From Mesodorylaimus sp. YZB2_4 (Eukaryota > Nematoda > Enoplea > Dorylaimida > Dorylaimidae): DNA of 64,000 bases. How positions within the stretch are numbered: position 1 is the stretch's first letter; each line of letters begins with the position of its first letter. Position numbers and translations under genes: made by a program. Under the pieces are notes generated by a model that saw only the letters and a list, made by a program, of their open reading frames with translations, did no database searches and was not told where the DNA came from. Shown piece by piece: positions 49,820 through 62,189 of this stretch. Location: assembly GCA_030248295.1 (NCBI GenBank), contig JASANH010001018.1:310001-374000 (forward strand). Direction: 5' to 3'.

Positions 49820-52800
49820 TACACCTGAAATACAAAACTAATTTATTATCAAATTTATCCTCATTACTTCGCGCAAAAGGCCAAGAAAACCAAGAAACAT
49901 CCACTTGGACAAATCGCATCTCACTATCACCTTTCCTCTCCCCACCACCAGCACACACACAGCTTATCCAGCCCGGCGGACTATGCCTTATAAAAAACGC
50001 TCAAAAAACTTTGATCCAATCTAAACTTGACAGCAAGAGCGACCGAGGCACGACAATCGACATGTTCGACTGAAAGCTCAGACGACATTCGGTATGACAA
50101 CAACGCAACAACAGGCGCAGTTGGCCAAAGCGGACGGGAACGAATGTCCAATGTTTAGCACTCTCGACTGCCAATGAGCGCTCCTGTTCAACCATTGACA
50201 GATTTCAAGCAGAAGGCACACCAAATCCCCCACTTGGCCTCGATCAGAATATCCCTAGCACCAGGCCATTCACCCTTTAGAAATCGTCGACAAATGACGC
50301 TTCTACTCAAAACACACCCACCCTCCCCTCTCTGCACTCGTTACAGAGCCAACGCTGCTTCCGTCGGGTGCAAGGCACCATCGCCGAAAGTGAAACGCCG
50401 CTGATTTATATCCACTCGCTACATACAAACTGAACCTGCCTCTAGTGTATCGAGTTGGCTTCATTATAGATACATTCACTACACACTATTTCTATTTTTC
50501 ATCCAATTAACTATTTTAGAACAATTAAACCCACTAACAATCAGCACTGATCATTTATCATACGCCAACTGACGTCATCAGCTCACGCAAACAATTCCAC
50601 TTTATTCCACGCAATTCTAAACAACTGCCCAACTTTTAACGTGAAACTTCTCAGAAAATGGCTACTTTTTTCTAACTAACGACAAATCTTTCAGCAAAAC
50701 CCACTTTTAAACAGAAAAGAAGATATCTTACCGTTTTCAGCAGCGAAAACGCTTTTGTGCGTCTGAGTTGCCGATAGGTCGCAAAAACTCGAACCAATAT
50801 TACTAGACGCAGTAGCCCCTGAATTTTCGGCCAACTGACGCCGAATAAACATGAATATACGTAAAATGACAATAAACCCTAGCGACGTGTTTGAACGGGC
50901 CCCAAAATCCGCTCAAATCCAACAATTTCTCTAAAATAAAGCAAAAAAATGCAAACGAAAATGCACCCTCCTTCTTTCCGGCTTCGTACAATACCTTGGC
51001 GAACCACCTAAACGGCGCTACAAAATAGGTAGGGTAATGTTTATCAGCTAGGTATTCATTCGCACTAACCTTATCGAACATCTCTTCCAGATAACATGCA
51101 TAAAAGCGCGCTGGTATTCAGTCGGCACCATGACCAACTTATTGCGCCGATAAGGGAACGGACATGGGCGATAATGAACCGATTTTTGAAACAAAAGTTG
51201 CTTGTTTTTACGCGTGAAACCGAAAACAAGGAAACTACAAAAAGCGTGCTCCAAACAAAACGTACACAGTCTATAGATCTAGAGCAACAACGACGAAGGC
51301 AGCCATCGCGAAGGCCTATCTTATGCCATCGCCAGCAGGTGCTGCTATCGGTCCTAAACTGGTAGAGTATACACACAAGACGGCGTCTACGTACCAGTAC
51401 TAGAACCTGCACCGACCGACCCGACTAGTCCCAGTCAACGTGCGAACTGACGAAAATGAGAGTCGCGGGCGGAAGAAGTTTAGCAGACGAAAACGATTAC
51501 CTACTGCCTTCATTGAAGGCGCGTACAGCACTCCCGCGCAGAGATTGTACGGGAGCTACCATTCGCGCTGAGACGATAACTGATGGCGCCGACGACACTG
51601 CAAATTTGATAAGCGAGAATTTTATAGGCGCTACTTTTCCGTCCAAAACGCACACCTGTTTTAGTAAACATTCAAGAAGCACGAAATCGTTTGCGCAGTC
51701 AACAGATTACAAGAATATGCCGGACAATGCTTTGAAAAATGCACCCATACGAAAGAAAAATCCGGAAGAACCTCTCGGTGCAAAGATACACTGAACACAA
51801 ATTACGTCAAAGCGCTGGGTTGTCTACGTGAATGTAAAGCCCTCTGAAACAGGCTTCGATGGCTACACGCACGACGATTTCGCGGATACTTACCGCATTG
51901 CAGTGAAAAACATTCTAAGGCAAAGCTTTAGCGAAAGCCGACTGAACGTGTCCGTCGTCTCCAACGATAAGTTGGTGGTAGATGTGACGGCTGGTTCAAC
52001 GACGGCGGCGGCAATGGCACGAAGAGGAGCCGCACGCTGCGGGCGTCAGCTCCCCAGCTGGTACGCTCCGCAACGCGTAGTCGAAGGAGGTACAAGGTAG
52101 TCGGATAGGTACACGCCGAAATCGCTCTTGAAGCTTTTCTAGATTCGCATAAGCTCTTCTCCTGAAATTCGCACACCCTAACTTCACACAATGCGCAAAG
52201 ACGACCGTGCGCGCAGTTTGACGTGTCCGGAGCAAACAATAGCGAATGCCCGTCCTCAAAGGCTGCGCGTAACGAGATGAAGTGGGTTCTACTATTTTTA
52301 AAAAAACTTCCTCCAAGCTGAGGGAAACGAAGTGATGAAAGCTCACGAAAAGCCCCAAACGAATATCAAATTATAGGTCGCAAATCATACGCGAACTGGA
52401 AAAGTTTCCGCGAGCCACGCTAACGAATGCTCCTACACTACAAAAACGCAAGCACATCGGAGAAACAAACCTGCAAGATCTGCACCACGAAAAGAAACTT
52501 CGGTATTTCGACTTGGTCTATGGCAGAGGCCGCCGTACCGTGAAAACCAATTTATAAGCGCATAATGCCAGTTAAACAAAGCAAACGTCAAATAATTGTT
52601 GTCCCTATGCAGCTGATTCGTGCAATCAAAACCAGCTTACCATTATTTCATCATTCCATAACGCACGTCGGCACGACCACCTCCCACGCGCCCAACCCGC
52701 TCTAATACCGCGTCGCCTTCCCCTCGAGCTCCGCCTCTGCAGTGCCTAGAACAAAGGGCTCCCGCTAAAAGCAGACAAATGGCCTGAGCATCATCACCTT

Positions 52801-53994
52801 CTCATATAAATTTGAGGTGAATTCAATTTTTTAAACATGTGAGGTATTACAAGCGAAATATAGAGTAGGCTACCGTCGTTTGCGGGTGTTTGGTCTCGCC
52901 TTGGGGCAATTCTCGTTTTTGCACTTCTATCAATTTGGTCCAGTCCATTGCGTCTTGTGGATTCACACTCACTTTCCTCATATCTACTCTGAGGGTGTAA
53001 AGTCGTCGCTTGTTTTCTAATCATAGGAAAAACAATGTATTTCAGGCAAGAATCGATGACGATCGCCTCGCGAATCTTCCCTGGCGCTCATTCATGAACA
53101 ACCGAGCATAGATCCCGAAATCTTGTTTTCCTTGCAAGGAGGCCCCCTTCTGGACCCAGCAGGAAGTGACATACTACAATGAGTCAGAGCAACTGCATCA
53201 GCCAGGCTTTGCGAACGAGGTGGCCGCTGGTATCAAACGTGCTGGTCTCGCAGTCAGTCTCAAGGCCGTATTCTCGAAACGTATTTCAACGACATTTGCT
53301 GCTCAGCGAGCTCTTTTCCAGCGGGCTGACTGAAATAGTTATTCTAAACTACCACGTTTTCCTGTCACCGAGTCTGAGCCCATAGTCGCTGATCGCAGTC
53401 GGTAGAATATCGTATTCTCAGAAAAATGTGAACAGGAAAGCATTGCAGATAACGGAGGTGACTGGGGAAAATGACCGCCTCGAAACCTGTTCAGCGAGGT
53501 CTAATCAAGTAATTGTGAATGATACATATCAATCGATAACCAATCCCCATTGTGATCATAACTGCAAATTCATCCGTATCGTGGCTGAATGAGCGGGCTC
53601 TGCTGAGGATGCATTCATCCTGCATCTGGGTGCTTGGATAACATGAAGGGTGACCTTGGATAGAGACTAATTGAGAATTTCCAGGACATGATGCATGTTG
53701 CGTGCTGCAAGCTGCTTCTTGCGATCTCGACGCCATACCACTGATTGTGAGCAGTACTACGCGCCGCGCCGCATTCGGTTGTACTTGAGCTAATTCAAAG
53801 TGCACCTAAAATTAAGCCGTTGCGCAGTGTGCTTGGGGCTTCTGTATTCCAGCGCTGGGGCGGGAATAGGTACTGTAGTTTTTCAGGTGGATCATCAGTG
53901 ATCAATGGAGATGCTCTTTTCGAAGCAATAGGCAAGAAGCAGTACAGTTGTTGAGGTGGTTATGAGGTTTTGTGATAGATACTGTGCAGAGTGT

Positions 53995-54125
53995 TTGACC
54001 AGTGGCCGTCGACTGGTCTTGCCGTGGTGCCTACTACATCAACGATCCCCACCACCAAGGCCCCACTCTCCGCTTATGCTGTAAAGTTCGGCCTTCGTTG
54101 GCCTCTCGGACCAACGCTTTCCTCG
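53995..54125 (+). repeat. Diverged copy of the Reeler-gene upstream segment
   Basis: gtggtgcctactacatcaac, then gcccactctc, then a gaagttcg/aaagttcg block, then ggcctctcg and ccaac.ctttcc occur in the same order at 55,950-56,050. The two copies differ by scattered changes and a few short indels and lie 1.9 kb apart in the same orientation. Confidence 0.6.
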
Positions 54126-54569
54126 GCACACCTAATTGACAAGTTTATGCATGACTGGAGCAGTATGTGACTGCTTCATTGGCGGCTTGATACCAACATA
54201 TCTCCAAACAAAGTAAAAAATCTGGGTTTATGCTTTAGACTTCGACGAATGGTAGATTAGAAAGCCTGTGTTTCAGGCAGCCCAATCCTGGCCTTATTTT
54301 TCTGTTTTAACCCACATGAAAACGCTATGCTAGCGCACTGAAATCCAGTGCACATTCTCTGAGCAATTCATTACACTCCAACTCCCTGAGCAGTTCAAGA
54401 CCAAGTTACAATTTTTAAGACCTTGATCTTTTGCCCAAACTCATTGCATGTGCGCGTGGCAATGAACTGTGGATGAAAAATAAGAATAGGGCAACAAAAC
54501 TGTGTGCTAGCAAGTACTGTAGCACAGTACCCTCACACAGTGCCATTGTTGTTTCAGCTTTCTCCGATC

Positions 54570-54715
54570 CTTCTTGTTCATGTTCATGTTTTACCACATC
54601 ACCGAACGCTTTTGCGCACTCGAGGGTGAAGGGACACATTTTACACGAAATGATTTACCGGCCCGCGAGTCGAACACTCGCCCGCAACTGCGCACCTGGC
54701 GTGAGAGGCACAAGC
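54570..54715 (-). repeat. tRNA-derived SINE-like copy, family A, truncated
   Basis: It matches 20,535-20,690 almost base for base from tgttttaccacatcacc through cgcgagtcgaacactcgccc to gcgtgagaggca. The 5' end of the tRNA-like head is missing. Confidence 0.65.
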
Positions 54716-56180
54716 CGCTGTTTAAAGTGCATGTGCAGTCAGGCAACAAGAAACATCACGAGCTGGGCTCACATCCAGTGGCTGACTTTGTCCTCGCAAC
54801 TTGCCAGCCCCTTTCATACCCGACCAAGCATCCACCCCTAACTTGTCAATTTAATGTGACGCATGGCTTCAATTACCCACTCTTCCCTCACCCCGTCACT
54901 TCCGTCCAATCATGTGCACAATGCACGTCCTCTTTTTTTATTGCGTGCCTATTCGACTGTTGAAATTACGTTTTGTTCAGTCGCGCAACCCGATAAGTCC
55001 GCTGGTCCGCAACCGTCCAGCCGTGCATTACGTCACTAACCACATCGTGCTTGCGGTCACTCACTCTCCCTGCCCATCAGTAGCCCATCCCGGCCTTCCT
55101 GCCACAACCCACCCCATTCTTGTCCGTACTAACCCGTATTTGGGCAAAAATAGACTCCAGGCGCGTCTAATCTAATTTAGGCCATTTTAGGAAAAAAACA
55201 TTTTTTCTACGATCCATCATAAAAACACTCTTGGCTCACCCGACACCCATTTCTATATTTACGAAAGGGCGGCGGTGCACGAGCTGGCAGTGAATGGTGT
55301 GTTTGCGGTCACGGCCTTGGCTCATGATTGGCCTATGAAGAGAGGTTATTTGGTGGACGGTGTCACCGATTCGATTATCTTATTTCCGTTGGCTCCGACT
55401 TGCCAGACTCCCGTGTATGGTCAATGCGCATATGGCTAATTTCTTGCCTCTTTCTCCTCGAAATCGACTCTTGGCCTTCTCCTCATTTCGTATATGCGTC
55501 AGGGAAATTTGTGCGGGTCTCGATTTTGTTGTGAGGCTAGTCGTAACTGCTGACCACGTTAGCCACTAATGGCGATATTTTGGGTGGCTCAGGGAATCCA
55601 AATCGTCCTCCTCACTTGATCAACCTACTCCAATTGACTAATGCGTCCGAGCCGAGCCCGAAAGGCTCACAATTTCATTTCTTATTTACACATTCTATAT
55701 ATGTAAGCATTAGGTTGGACTCGCCTGCTTGCCTCCATCATTTCTATTCCACGCTTCGGCCCAGAGAGTGACATTCGGACGGGATCAGCCTACTCGAAGG
55801 CAACAGTTTTTGTCAAGTTTCGATACTCGATATTATACTTAGGCTACCGTTAACTGCGACTTCATCTTCTCGTAAAAGGTGGACTGTGTTGTGTCAACGG
55901 ACGTTCCTACTCAAACACGCCTCCCTCGCCTCGACTGGTCCTGCGGTGGTGCCTACTACATCAACGCCCCCACTACCAAGAGCCCACTCTCTGCTTCTGA
56001 AGTTCGACCTTCGTCGGCCTCTCGACATTGGACCAACACTTTCCCCGCACCAGCTTCTCGTCTCGCTGCGGCCAAAGCCCGAGCTAGCGCTGCTGGTAAG
56101 AATACGTGCGAGGCCTCGGCCTGGTCGGAAGTGGACATATCCATACCTTCACCTATTTCCATGTACGGAGGGTATTTTGG

Positions 56181-59100
56181 ATGGATGATATCGCAGAGCG
56201 GTCGACGTACAAACTGCGTGTCATCGCCGACCTAATCCTAATCCTGGCAATTTCCTTCCTATTCACTGCCGGTCAGGCGTATCGGGACGGATCGCCCGTG
56301 TCCGCATGTAATACCATGGTGCCGAACCCGAGTCACCTGCACGGCCACGGAGCCTCGCCCAGCACCCATCGATCGCCTTATTCAATAGTGGTCAGTAACT
56401 TGAGACGACAAGAAGTGGCTGAATACACGCCCGGTGGGAAACAAGTTCTCAAAGGTAACTCGAGCACGTTTACAGACACGACTTGTTTGTAATCAGGCTG
56501 GCACCCCCTTTTAGGATAGATTGAACAAACGGCTGACTTACGTGACCCAGGGGGGGCATAGTAAGGGTAGTGTGCCATCCCTTTACAGGAGTGGCTTGCT
56601 GGTTGCTGCGGGCGGGGAGGTGTTCAATCGTCGGTAAAGTCACTTGTTTTCCCCCCAACTTATACCCTGGGAGGGGGCATTTTGAAAACCACGAGGGCCT
56701 AAATCATAAAATGCGTTATGAGAGACACCTTTGGTATTTGTGTTCAAAAATTCCGCCATCATTTTTATTGCCAACAAAATTGCCTATTATTGGGGCCTAA
56801 ATACCAGTATGGTGACCCGGTGATCCTTTGAATGCCAGACTTATTCGAAATCCTAGACGCCCCAGTCTACCCACCCAGCTCAGACCCGCTTGAAATCTCA
56901 TAGCTCTTGGATCACAGTGACCACACTGACCCATCTTTGTGTTTCAGTGCGAATCCACGGACCGAAATACAGGGGATATCTGCTCCAAGCCCAAACTATG
57001 ACTTCGCAACGTCGGGTCGGGGAATTTCTGAAACCATTACCCGTTGAGTCCAAATTCCTCAGCTGCGACGGTGACCATCCTCACAGCGCAGTCACGCACA
57101 GCTGTGCTGCATTCAAACAGCATCAGACATTCTTTTGGAGAGTTCCCGAATTGAATGTGGGCCCGATTTATTTCGTGTAAGATAAATTGCGTTTTTTAAG
57201 GTTCCACGTAGCTGAGCCTCTTTGCTGTAGGTGCCATGCACCTCCCTTTATACGACTGGGTCTGCAGTACTGGAGTGACTAGTGGGTTCAGCTGGCCAAG
57301 TCTTCTCATGTCATACTTTTTTCATAGCCAAGCCTTTTACAGCGTACTTGACAATCATTTTTTACCGAGGCGGGAGTCGAACCCTCCCATGTAAGAGCGC
57401 ACCCAGCGTGAGAGGCTGACGCCTTAACCCGTAGGCCACGACCCGGGCTTTTGGCCTGGTCCGCGGCGAAACATCATTCTGACGGGTGATGCTCTAGCTG
57501 CTGGCTCTGTGCAGTCCTGTCTGCTCACGTGCCCAATTTTCCTTATCATCATTGCAAAAACAGCTGAAAGGTAGTCGGATGACTGCGCAAGCAACGCCAC
57601 TGCTGATCTGATACAGGGCTAAAGTCATTTTGCGTAGCATAATCTGCCTCTGTTTTCATATCCTAGGTTCTGCTTGTTTGCCCTCGGATCGCATCAGAGT
57701 GGCATGTGGAAGAGTATTTAAGAACGTCTGATGAGTTGGCTGTGTCCAGTCTTTCTTCTGGTCTCTTAAAATACGCACTGACCAAAGAGGTGACACCGGT
57801 CTCCTGCCAGCTGTGCTGGGTCTCGTATGCATGCCTGGGTTGCCTAGTACTGGCAGAAGCGGCTCTGTTGACCTGATCCAAGTGGAAGAGCAAAGGACCT
57901 GACCAGAGAGGCCCCATGCAAAAGGCCGCTTACCAGGCGAGCTCCTACAGCAGACCGCTGCCGACTTTCAGGGGCCTGGAGCACTTCCTGGACCAACATT
58001 TTCTTCCACCTGCTCTTCTCCATTGTTGTTTTATTTACACAAATTTTTTAAACTTCACACACTCGAGCGAGGCCCATTTTGTCAAAGCCGCGCAAAGCAC
58101 TCTTCATAAGCATGAATGGCGGCACCCCAGGCAGCTTCCCAGCAGGAGGACTTCCGTAGTCTAGCATCCTCACTAGGTGGTCTGCCGTCATCATTCTCTG
58201 CACTTATCGTTGGAGATGCCGCGCTGGAGTGGACCCTTTGATCTTCCATCGCATAGACGAGCCTGGACGCTTGTGAACCGCCGCAGCCCTTTCATTTCAG
58301 AGCCACCATCGTCGCCGACAACCGAAGTGTGTACTGGACCCTGATCCAATCAGCGCCTTTATTTCCAGCACCAAAGACAGTTTCCCCAGACGTCACTGAA
58401 AGTAGGTTGCCCGCCCGCACCCTCTCCTCCTCACCACCACCCTTTGTTTCAGTAGACACCAGTCGCTGTGGGAAAGGGTTTGGGTGCGCACGCATCGGTG
58501 AAGCCAAGTGCCTATCGTCAACCGAGCATGGTCTCACCACACGGCCCCCCATCTGCAACCTGACCGTGTCCTGGCAATGTTCCAAGACATTCGCCGTATT
58601 CGAGTTGTTGGCCGTCCGAGACCGTCGACACGAAGGTGCCACAGGAGGCACCTTCGCCGCTCTGCTATTCTCCAAAGATGTGCATATGGTAGGCACCCCG
58701 AGGCCCATCCCCGCACCACCTGCACCCCCTCCTTTCAGACTGATGCCGTGCTTCTGGTCTGCGAATTACGTCGTCACGAGGGCACTTTCCAAGCCACGCC
58801 CACCGCCTATCACTATCACTCACAAGGCACTGCCTTGCGCCCACTCCGAGACTCCATCCTGGAACTCAAGACCAATGTCCTCAACGATCGATACTTCTAC
58901 TGCCGATTCAGTCGACCACACCATCGACCCATCGACCACAAACACTCCCCCGCGGCCATTGATCTAGAAAACTCATTCGTTTTCGCCGCTTTCGGGAAGA
59001 TCTACGGAGGTAAGCACCCTCTCTCTCGTCTCGCTATCACTGCATAGCCCAGTTTCAGATGGCAAATTGCAATCGCCGTCCGCGCTGGACTTGCTCTCGT

Positions 59101-59252
59101 TGGCCAACAGAACATCGTCCCTGTGCTCCCATCCAGACATCACTGTGCCTCTGCCCCAACGCATGCCTCTCACGGCGAGCGGACGTCGTGACTCCAACAA
59201 CATCGGTGTTTATATTTTCCTCTCCCTAGCATCCGTCATGTACATTGTCTAA
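56181..59252 (+). CDS. Secreted Reeler-DOMON protein with a GPI-anchor-like tail
   Basis: Exons 56181-56454, 56948-57176, 58301-58401, 58453-58688, 58739-59009 and 59059-59252 encode about 434 residues. An N-terminal hydrophobic segment (about residues 14-33, ending TAGQAY) is a signal peptide. A Reeler domain follows (about 35-175): a paired Cys start (SACNTMVPN), RIHGPKYRGYLLQA, FLSCDG, VTHS and TFFWRVPE. Next is a DOMON-type beta sandwich (about 205-370) opening with CGKGFGCA and holding TVSWQC, FAVFELLA and FVFAAFGKIYG. The last 15 residues are hydrophobic after RRDSNNIG, suggesting GPI attachment. There is no cytochrome b561 transmembrane block as in FRRS1, so this is a soluble or anchored extracellular form, possibly haem- or matrix-binding. 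The 1.1 kb intron 57,177-58,300 contains a SINE copy. Two earlier in-frame ATGs are less likely starts. Confidence 0.87.
57300..57450 (-). repeat. tRNA-derived SINE-like copy, family A, in a Reeler-gene intron
   Basis: Read on the minus strand, GTCGTGGCCTACGGGTTAAG, then GCCTCTCACGCTGGGTGCGC, then the B box GGGTTCGACTCCC, then gcctcggtaaaaaatgattg match 60,567-60,660 very closely. A class II tRNA ancestor is suggested by the extra arm between the anticodon-like and T-like arms. Confidence 0.7.
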
Positions 59253-59336
59253 AATATATTGTGACCACCGATGGCACTCCGCTACACAGAGCGCAGTCAG
59301 AGAACCTTATGGCACGCACGCACACGGTACCGTCCT

Positions 59337-59382
59337 ACACGCACACGAGGCTATGAGCAACACGCACACGAGGCTATGAGCA
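59337..59382. repeat. Perfect 23-base tandem repeat, two copies
   Basis: acacgcacacgaggctatga followed by gca occurs twice without spacer in the 192-base gap between the convergent Reeler and MLX stop codons. Confidence 0.8.
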
Positions 59383-59444
59383 CACCAGCCGAATATGTAA
59401 GTCATGGAAACCATGTCACTGGGGATCGACTACGCAATCATCAT

Positions 59445-62010
59445 TTACAAATTTCCATCCATGAGCGTACTGATCAGAAAGTCGGGTACGGCCTAAATCA
59501 CAACAATATGAGTCCATGCTCGCCCCATCCACCAGCCGTCTTACTTGCATGTCCACTTCCTGTTCAAACCACTTCAATAACGACATGGTCAGCAACTTAT
59601 AATCGTCGCAAGACACGTGAGACTCGAAGGAAGAAAACCACGAATCGATCACTTTGCGTAACTAAAACAAAAGCATTATGATTGCCATTAACTGCAGCCC
59701 TGACTGGTGTCTTTCGCTGACATTTATGGAGAGTTCGACTCCCGCCTCGGTTAAAATATGTCGGTATTCTGCGCGTTCATTCCCTCGAGTGCGCGTAGCC
59801 ACGTTTGGCATGAGGACAGACCATAATGGCACCGAGCGCTTACCACGTATTGGCATAGGGAAGACAGCACTCTCTTACTGGCCTGGTCAGCAAAAGTTCT
59901 CTGGTTTCTCCTACGTGTCTTACCCCTACTCTGAGACGAAGACAATGAGTGAATTGTCACAGCACGTGCCCCATGTCTACTGTGAAAAGTATGGAGGAAA
60001 ACACCTTTTCGTCAATTCAATCAAAAAATCGTTTGAAAATTTGCATGAAATTGCACATATGCAAATCACCCCTCCAGACCTAGCGCAAAGATGAAAGGCG
60101 GCTGCCACAGTTTGAATGGCAGAGCTCGAAACCACTCTGCCTGGGTTCGACCCCGGGCGTCAGAGACCACCTCGCAAGCCTGGCGGTGAGCCCTTCATTC
60201 CTATGAGGTCGGGGCTTATGGGGCAGGAAGCTCTAGAATTCGAGTCTCCATGATACACATTGCGCAGTTGGTGACAAACACTCGCTTCCGTCCAGCATCT
60301 ATCGTGGACGGTCGTTAGTCGATGACAAGATTGGGTCCACTCAAGAAACCCTCTTTTTCTGCGGAGAAGGGCCAAACAGCAATCCTCCCTGGAGCGATCA
60401 AGATAGGTAAATCCAATCTTCAACTTACCATATTGAACTTCATAGCCGCGACACCTTGATCGGCACTCGAACCTGACGCTCCATCGTTCTGAATCGCCAG
60501 CTGTTCATAATTCCTGAAACAATGCAAGTAATCAATGCATTGGGGTATCAAGGGGGACCGGGGTCGTGTGGCCTAGCGGGTCAAGCTGTCTGCTTCTCAC
60601 GCTGGGTGCGCACTTACAGGAGAGGGTTCGACTCCCGCCTCGGTACAAAATGATTGTCAAATATATGTGTTCCCTAGCCCTCGAGTGCGCCGTATGGTGC
60701 TTGGCTATGGATCAAGTAAGACATGACATTAGAAAACACAACCGCTTACTGACAAATGATTTGTAGCGCCACTAACTGAGATTGTAATCGCTCTAATTCT
60801 TCATTTTGAGCATCGCACTGGCCCTGCAGCTTCTTCAGATAGTCAGCGGCTAAATGTTGTAAATTAAAAAGTCTGATTTCCGTGTGGACCACCACAGTGC
60901 CTACCTCGATATAAAATACTTGCATTCGTCGTTTTGAAACCTAATGGCGAAAAGTCAGAAGGCAGTAAATCTTTCAGTTCGGCGTATCCACTCTGAAATG
61001 CACAAACATGGGCTGCGTTTTTGGATTTCCTATCCCCTCCTCAAATCACGGGATGTCGTAAGCAACTAATCGTAAGTCTAGACCTGCGTGGCGAGCCAAG
61101 CCCTCATTAACCCCCACAACTGATTAGGCAGGCCGCACGTGTACACATACACTAAAGGAGCCATGTTGAAAGTCCTGATCAAGAATGGGGCATGTGCATC
61201 CATTCTTTCAAAATGACAGAACTTGCTCCTCTCTTCTTTTCCTCTCCTTACTGGAGCGACAAACATTTAGAATTTTGCCGCCCTACAAGGGAGAGGTGCC
61301 GAAAGGCACATAAGCAAACAGGCCTATGCATTACGTGCCGATCAGCAAAGACTGGGATTGACCGAGTGTCCATAAAAGTAAGGTTTTTTCAATTTCCTCA
61401 CAGAGAAATGTTTTGAATGCTCACTAAATGGCACTAGTGTCGAATTATCGACTGCAGTATACAACCATAAAAGTCGCTTACTTTTATCGCTTCACGTCTC
61501 ATCTGCTCGCATCGAAGATGCACTTGTTTCTTGCGGTCGGTTGAACTGTCCACTGGACTCGATGCACCTGGCATCGTTTCCAGCGCTGCATCTAAAACAA
61601 AAAAGTGGATTTTAGCAAAATAAAACATCTCACAAGGCGGCTTCGACCTTTGACCTCTGATTGAAGGACTTTAGGAGACACACGAAAATAGCTTAGGTAA
61701 TAGTAAGCTTACCGCAGAATGGGCTATAGAAACCAGGCAAGGATGTCTCAACGGCTTCCCTACCCCACGGGTGCGCTGGGAAAGATTCTCTGGTGAGGCT
61801 ACACATACTCTAGATATGCAGAAATACATAGGGCGTACAGAAATCAAACAAAGCTAGAATTCGCCAATGACCAATCGCCAAAGTAGTAAAATGAAAATAT
61901 TCACTATGTAACTTACTTGAATCATCGTCGTCCGTTTTGTCCTCACTGGAAGATGGGCATAACTTATCCGAGTCCATTCCAGTTTCCACTGCTAATCGAC
62001 CAACCAACAT
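59445..62010 (-). CDS. MLX: MLX (Max-like protein X) bHLH-Zip transcription factor
   Basis: Exons in transcript order: 62010-61917, 61591-61482, 60992-60905, 60849-60750, 60513-60429, 59661-59545 and 59492-59445; 213 residues, near the 214 of a human MLX isoform. MLX dimerises with MondoA/ChREBP or MXD proteins and binds E boxes to control nutrient-responsive genes. An acidic N terminus (EDKTDDDDS) precedes the basic region ([13 protein letters not shown]). Helix 1 ([13 protein letters not shown]), a loop (FSPLGF) and helix 2 ([18 protein letters not shown]) follow. The zipper ([11 protein letters not shown]) leads into NYEQL and KFNM, then the dimerisation/cytoplasmic-localisation domain typical of MLX ([28 protein letters not shown]). 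The first basic-region residue is H as in MLX, but the usual E in HxxxExxRR is followed by Q-M, so E-box contacts should be checked. A second ATG at 61977 could also serve. The 767-base intron 59,662-60,428 contains a family D repeat. Confidence 0.9.
60100..60410 (+). repeat. Dispersed repeat, family D, with tRNA-like head, in an MLX intron
   Basis: The B-box-like GGGTTCGACCCCGGG at about 60,146 is followed by gcaagcctggcggtgag, gcttatggggcaggaagctc, gtcgatgacaagattgggtc and a caatcctccctgg block, the same order as 31,337-31,600. It runs antisense to MLX. Confidence 0.6.
60552..60722 (+). repeat. tRNA-derived SINE-like copy, family A, in an MLX intron
   Basis: The A-box-like TGGCCTAGCGGGTCAAGC and B-box GGGTTCGACTCCC lie about 55 bases apart. 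The tail gcctcggtacaaaatgattg, then ctcgagtgcgcc and gcttggctatgga also match the 57.3-kb copy. It stops about 28 bases short of MLX exon 4 (60,750). Confidence 0.7.
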
Positions 62011-62189
62011 TTCTCTTCTCAACGATCTACAGTATTCTGTTTGGCACGCAGCAAAAACCACGTGCGATTTGCAGGCGCGTGGGTGTTGTCATACGCAGAA
62101 AGCATTGTCTGCTAGGAGCGGAAAGCACTCGGAGAGCGCCAATTCGATTTTTTTTTCGTCTCAAAGCCGTGAAGTTTTTTTCATTCAAG
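62011..62189. promoter_or_regulatory. Putative bidirectional promoter of MLX and SLX1
   Basis: Only 179 bases separate the divergent start codons of MLX (62010, minus) and SLX1 (62190, plus). No TATA box is obvious; a T-rich tract lies at 62,148-62,185. Sharing of one promoter is inferred from spacing alone. Confidence 0.5.

Larger units (their letters stand above)
49820..56180. other. 6.4 kb without an assigned gene
   Basis: CLUH transcription starts somewhere in here. A tttcag acceptor precedes its ATG by seven bases, and a gtaagatatc donor on the minus strand near 50,732 could end a 5' UTR exon. Around 51,450-52,100 two plus-strand frames (112 and about 90 residues) have CG-rich composition but no recognised domain. 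A family A SINE copy is at 54,570-54,715. A segment at 53,995-54,125 is a diverged copy of 55,920-56,065 just upstream of the Reeler gene. Confidence 0.35.

Noticed and set aside
51456-52100. A plus-strand protein-coding gene of 112 residues plus a following frame
   Set aside because: It has an ATG and a fair length, but no recognisable domain, no clear splice pattern and no support beyond openness. It may lie in the CLUH 5' region.
60560-60650. A tRNA gene with A and B boxes
   Set aside because: The same sequence with a shared non-tRNA tail occurs at three other places in the window, the acceptor stem pairs imperfectly and the anticodon arm is not convincing. A SINE copy explains it better.
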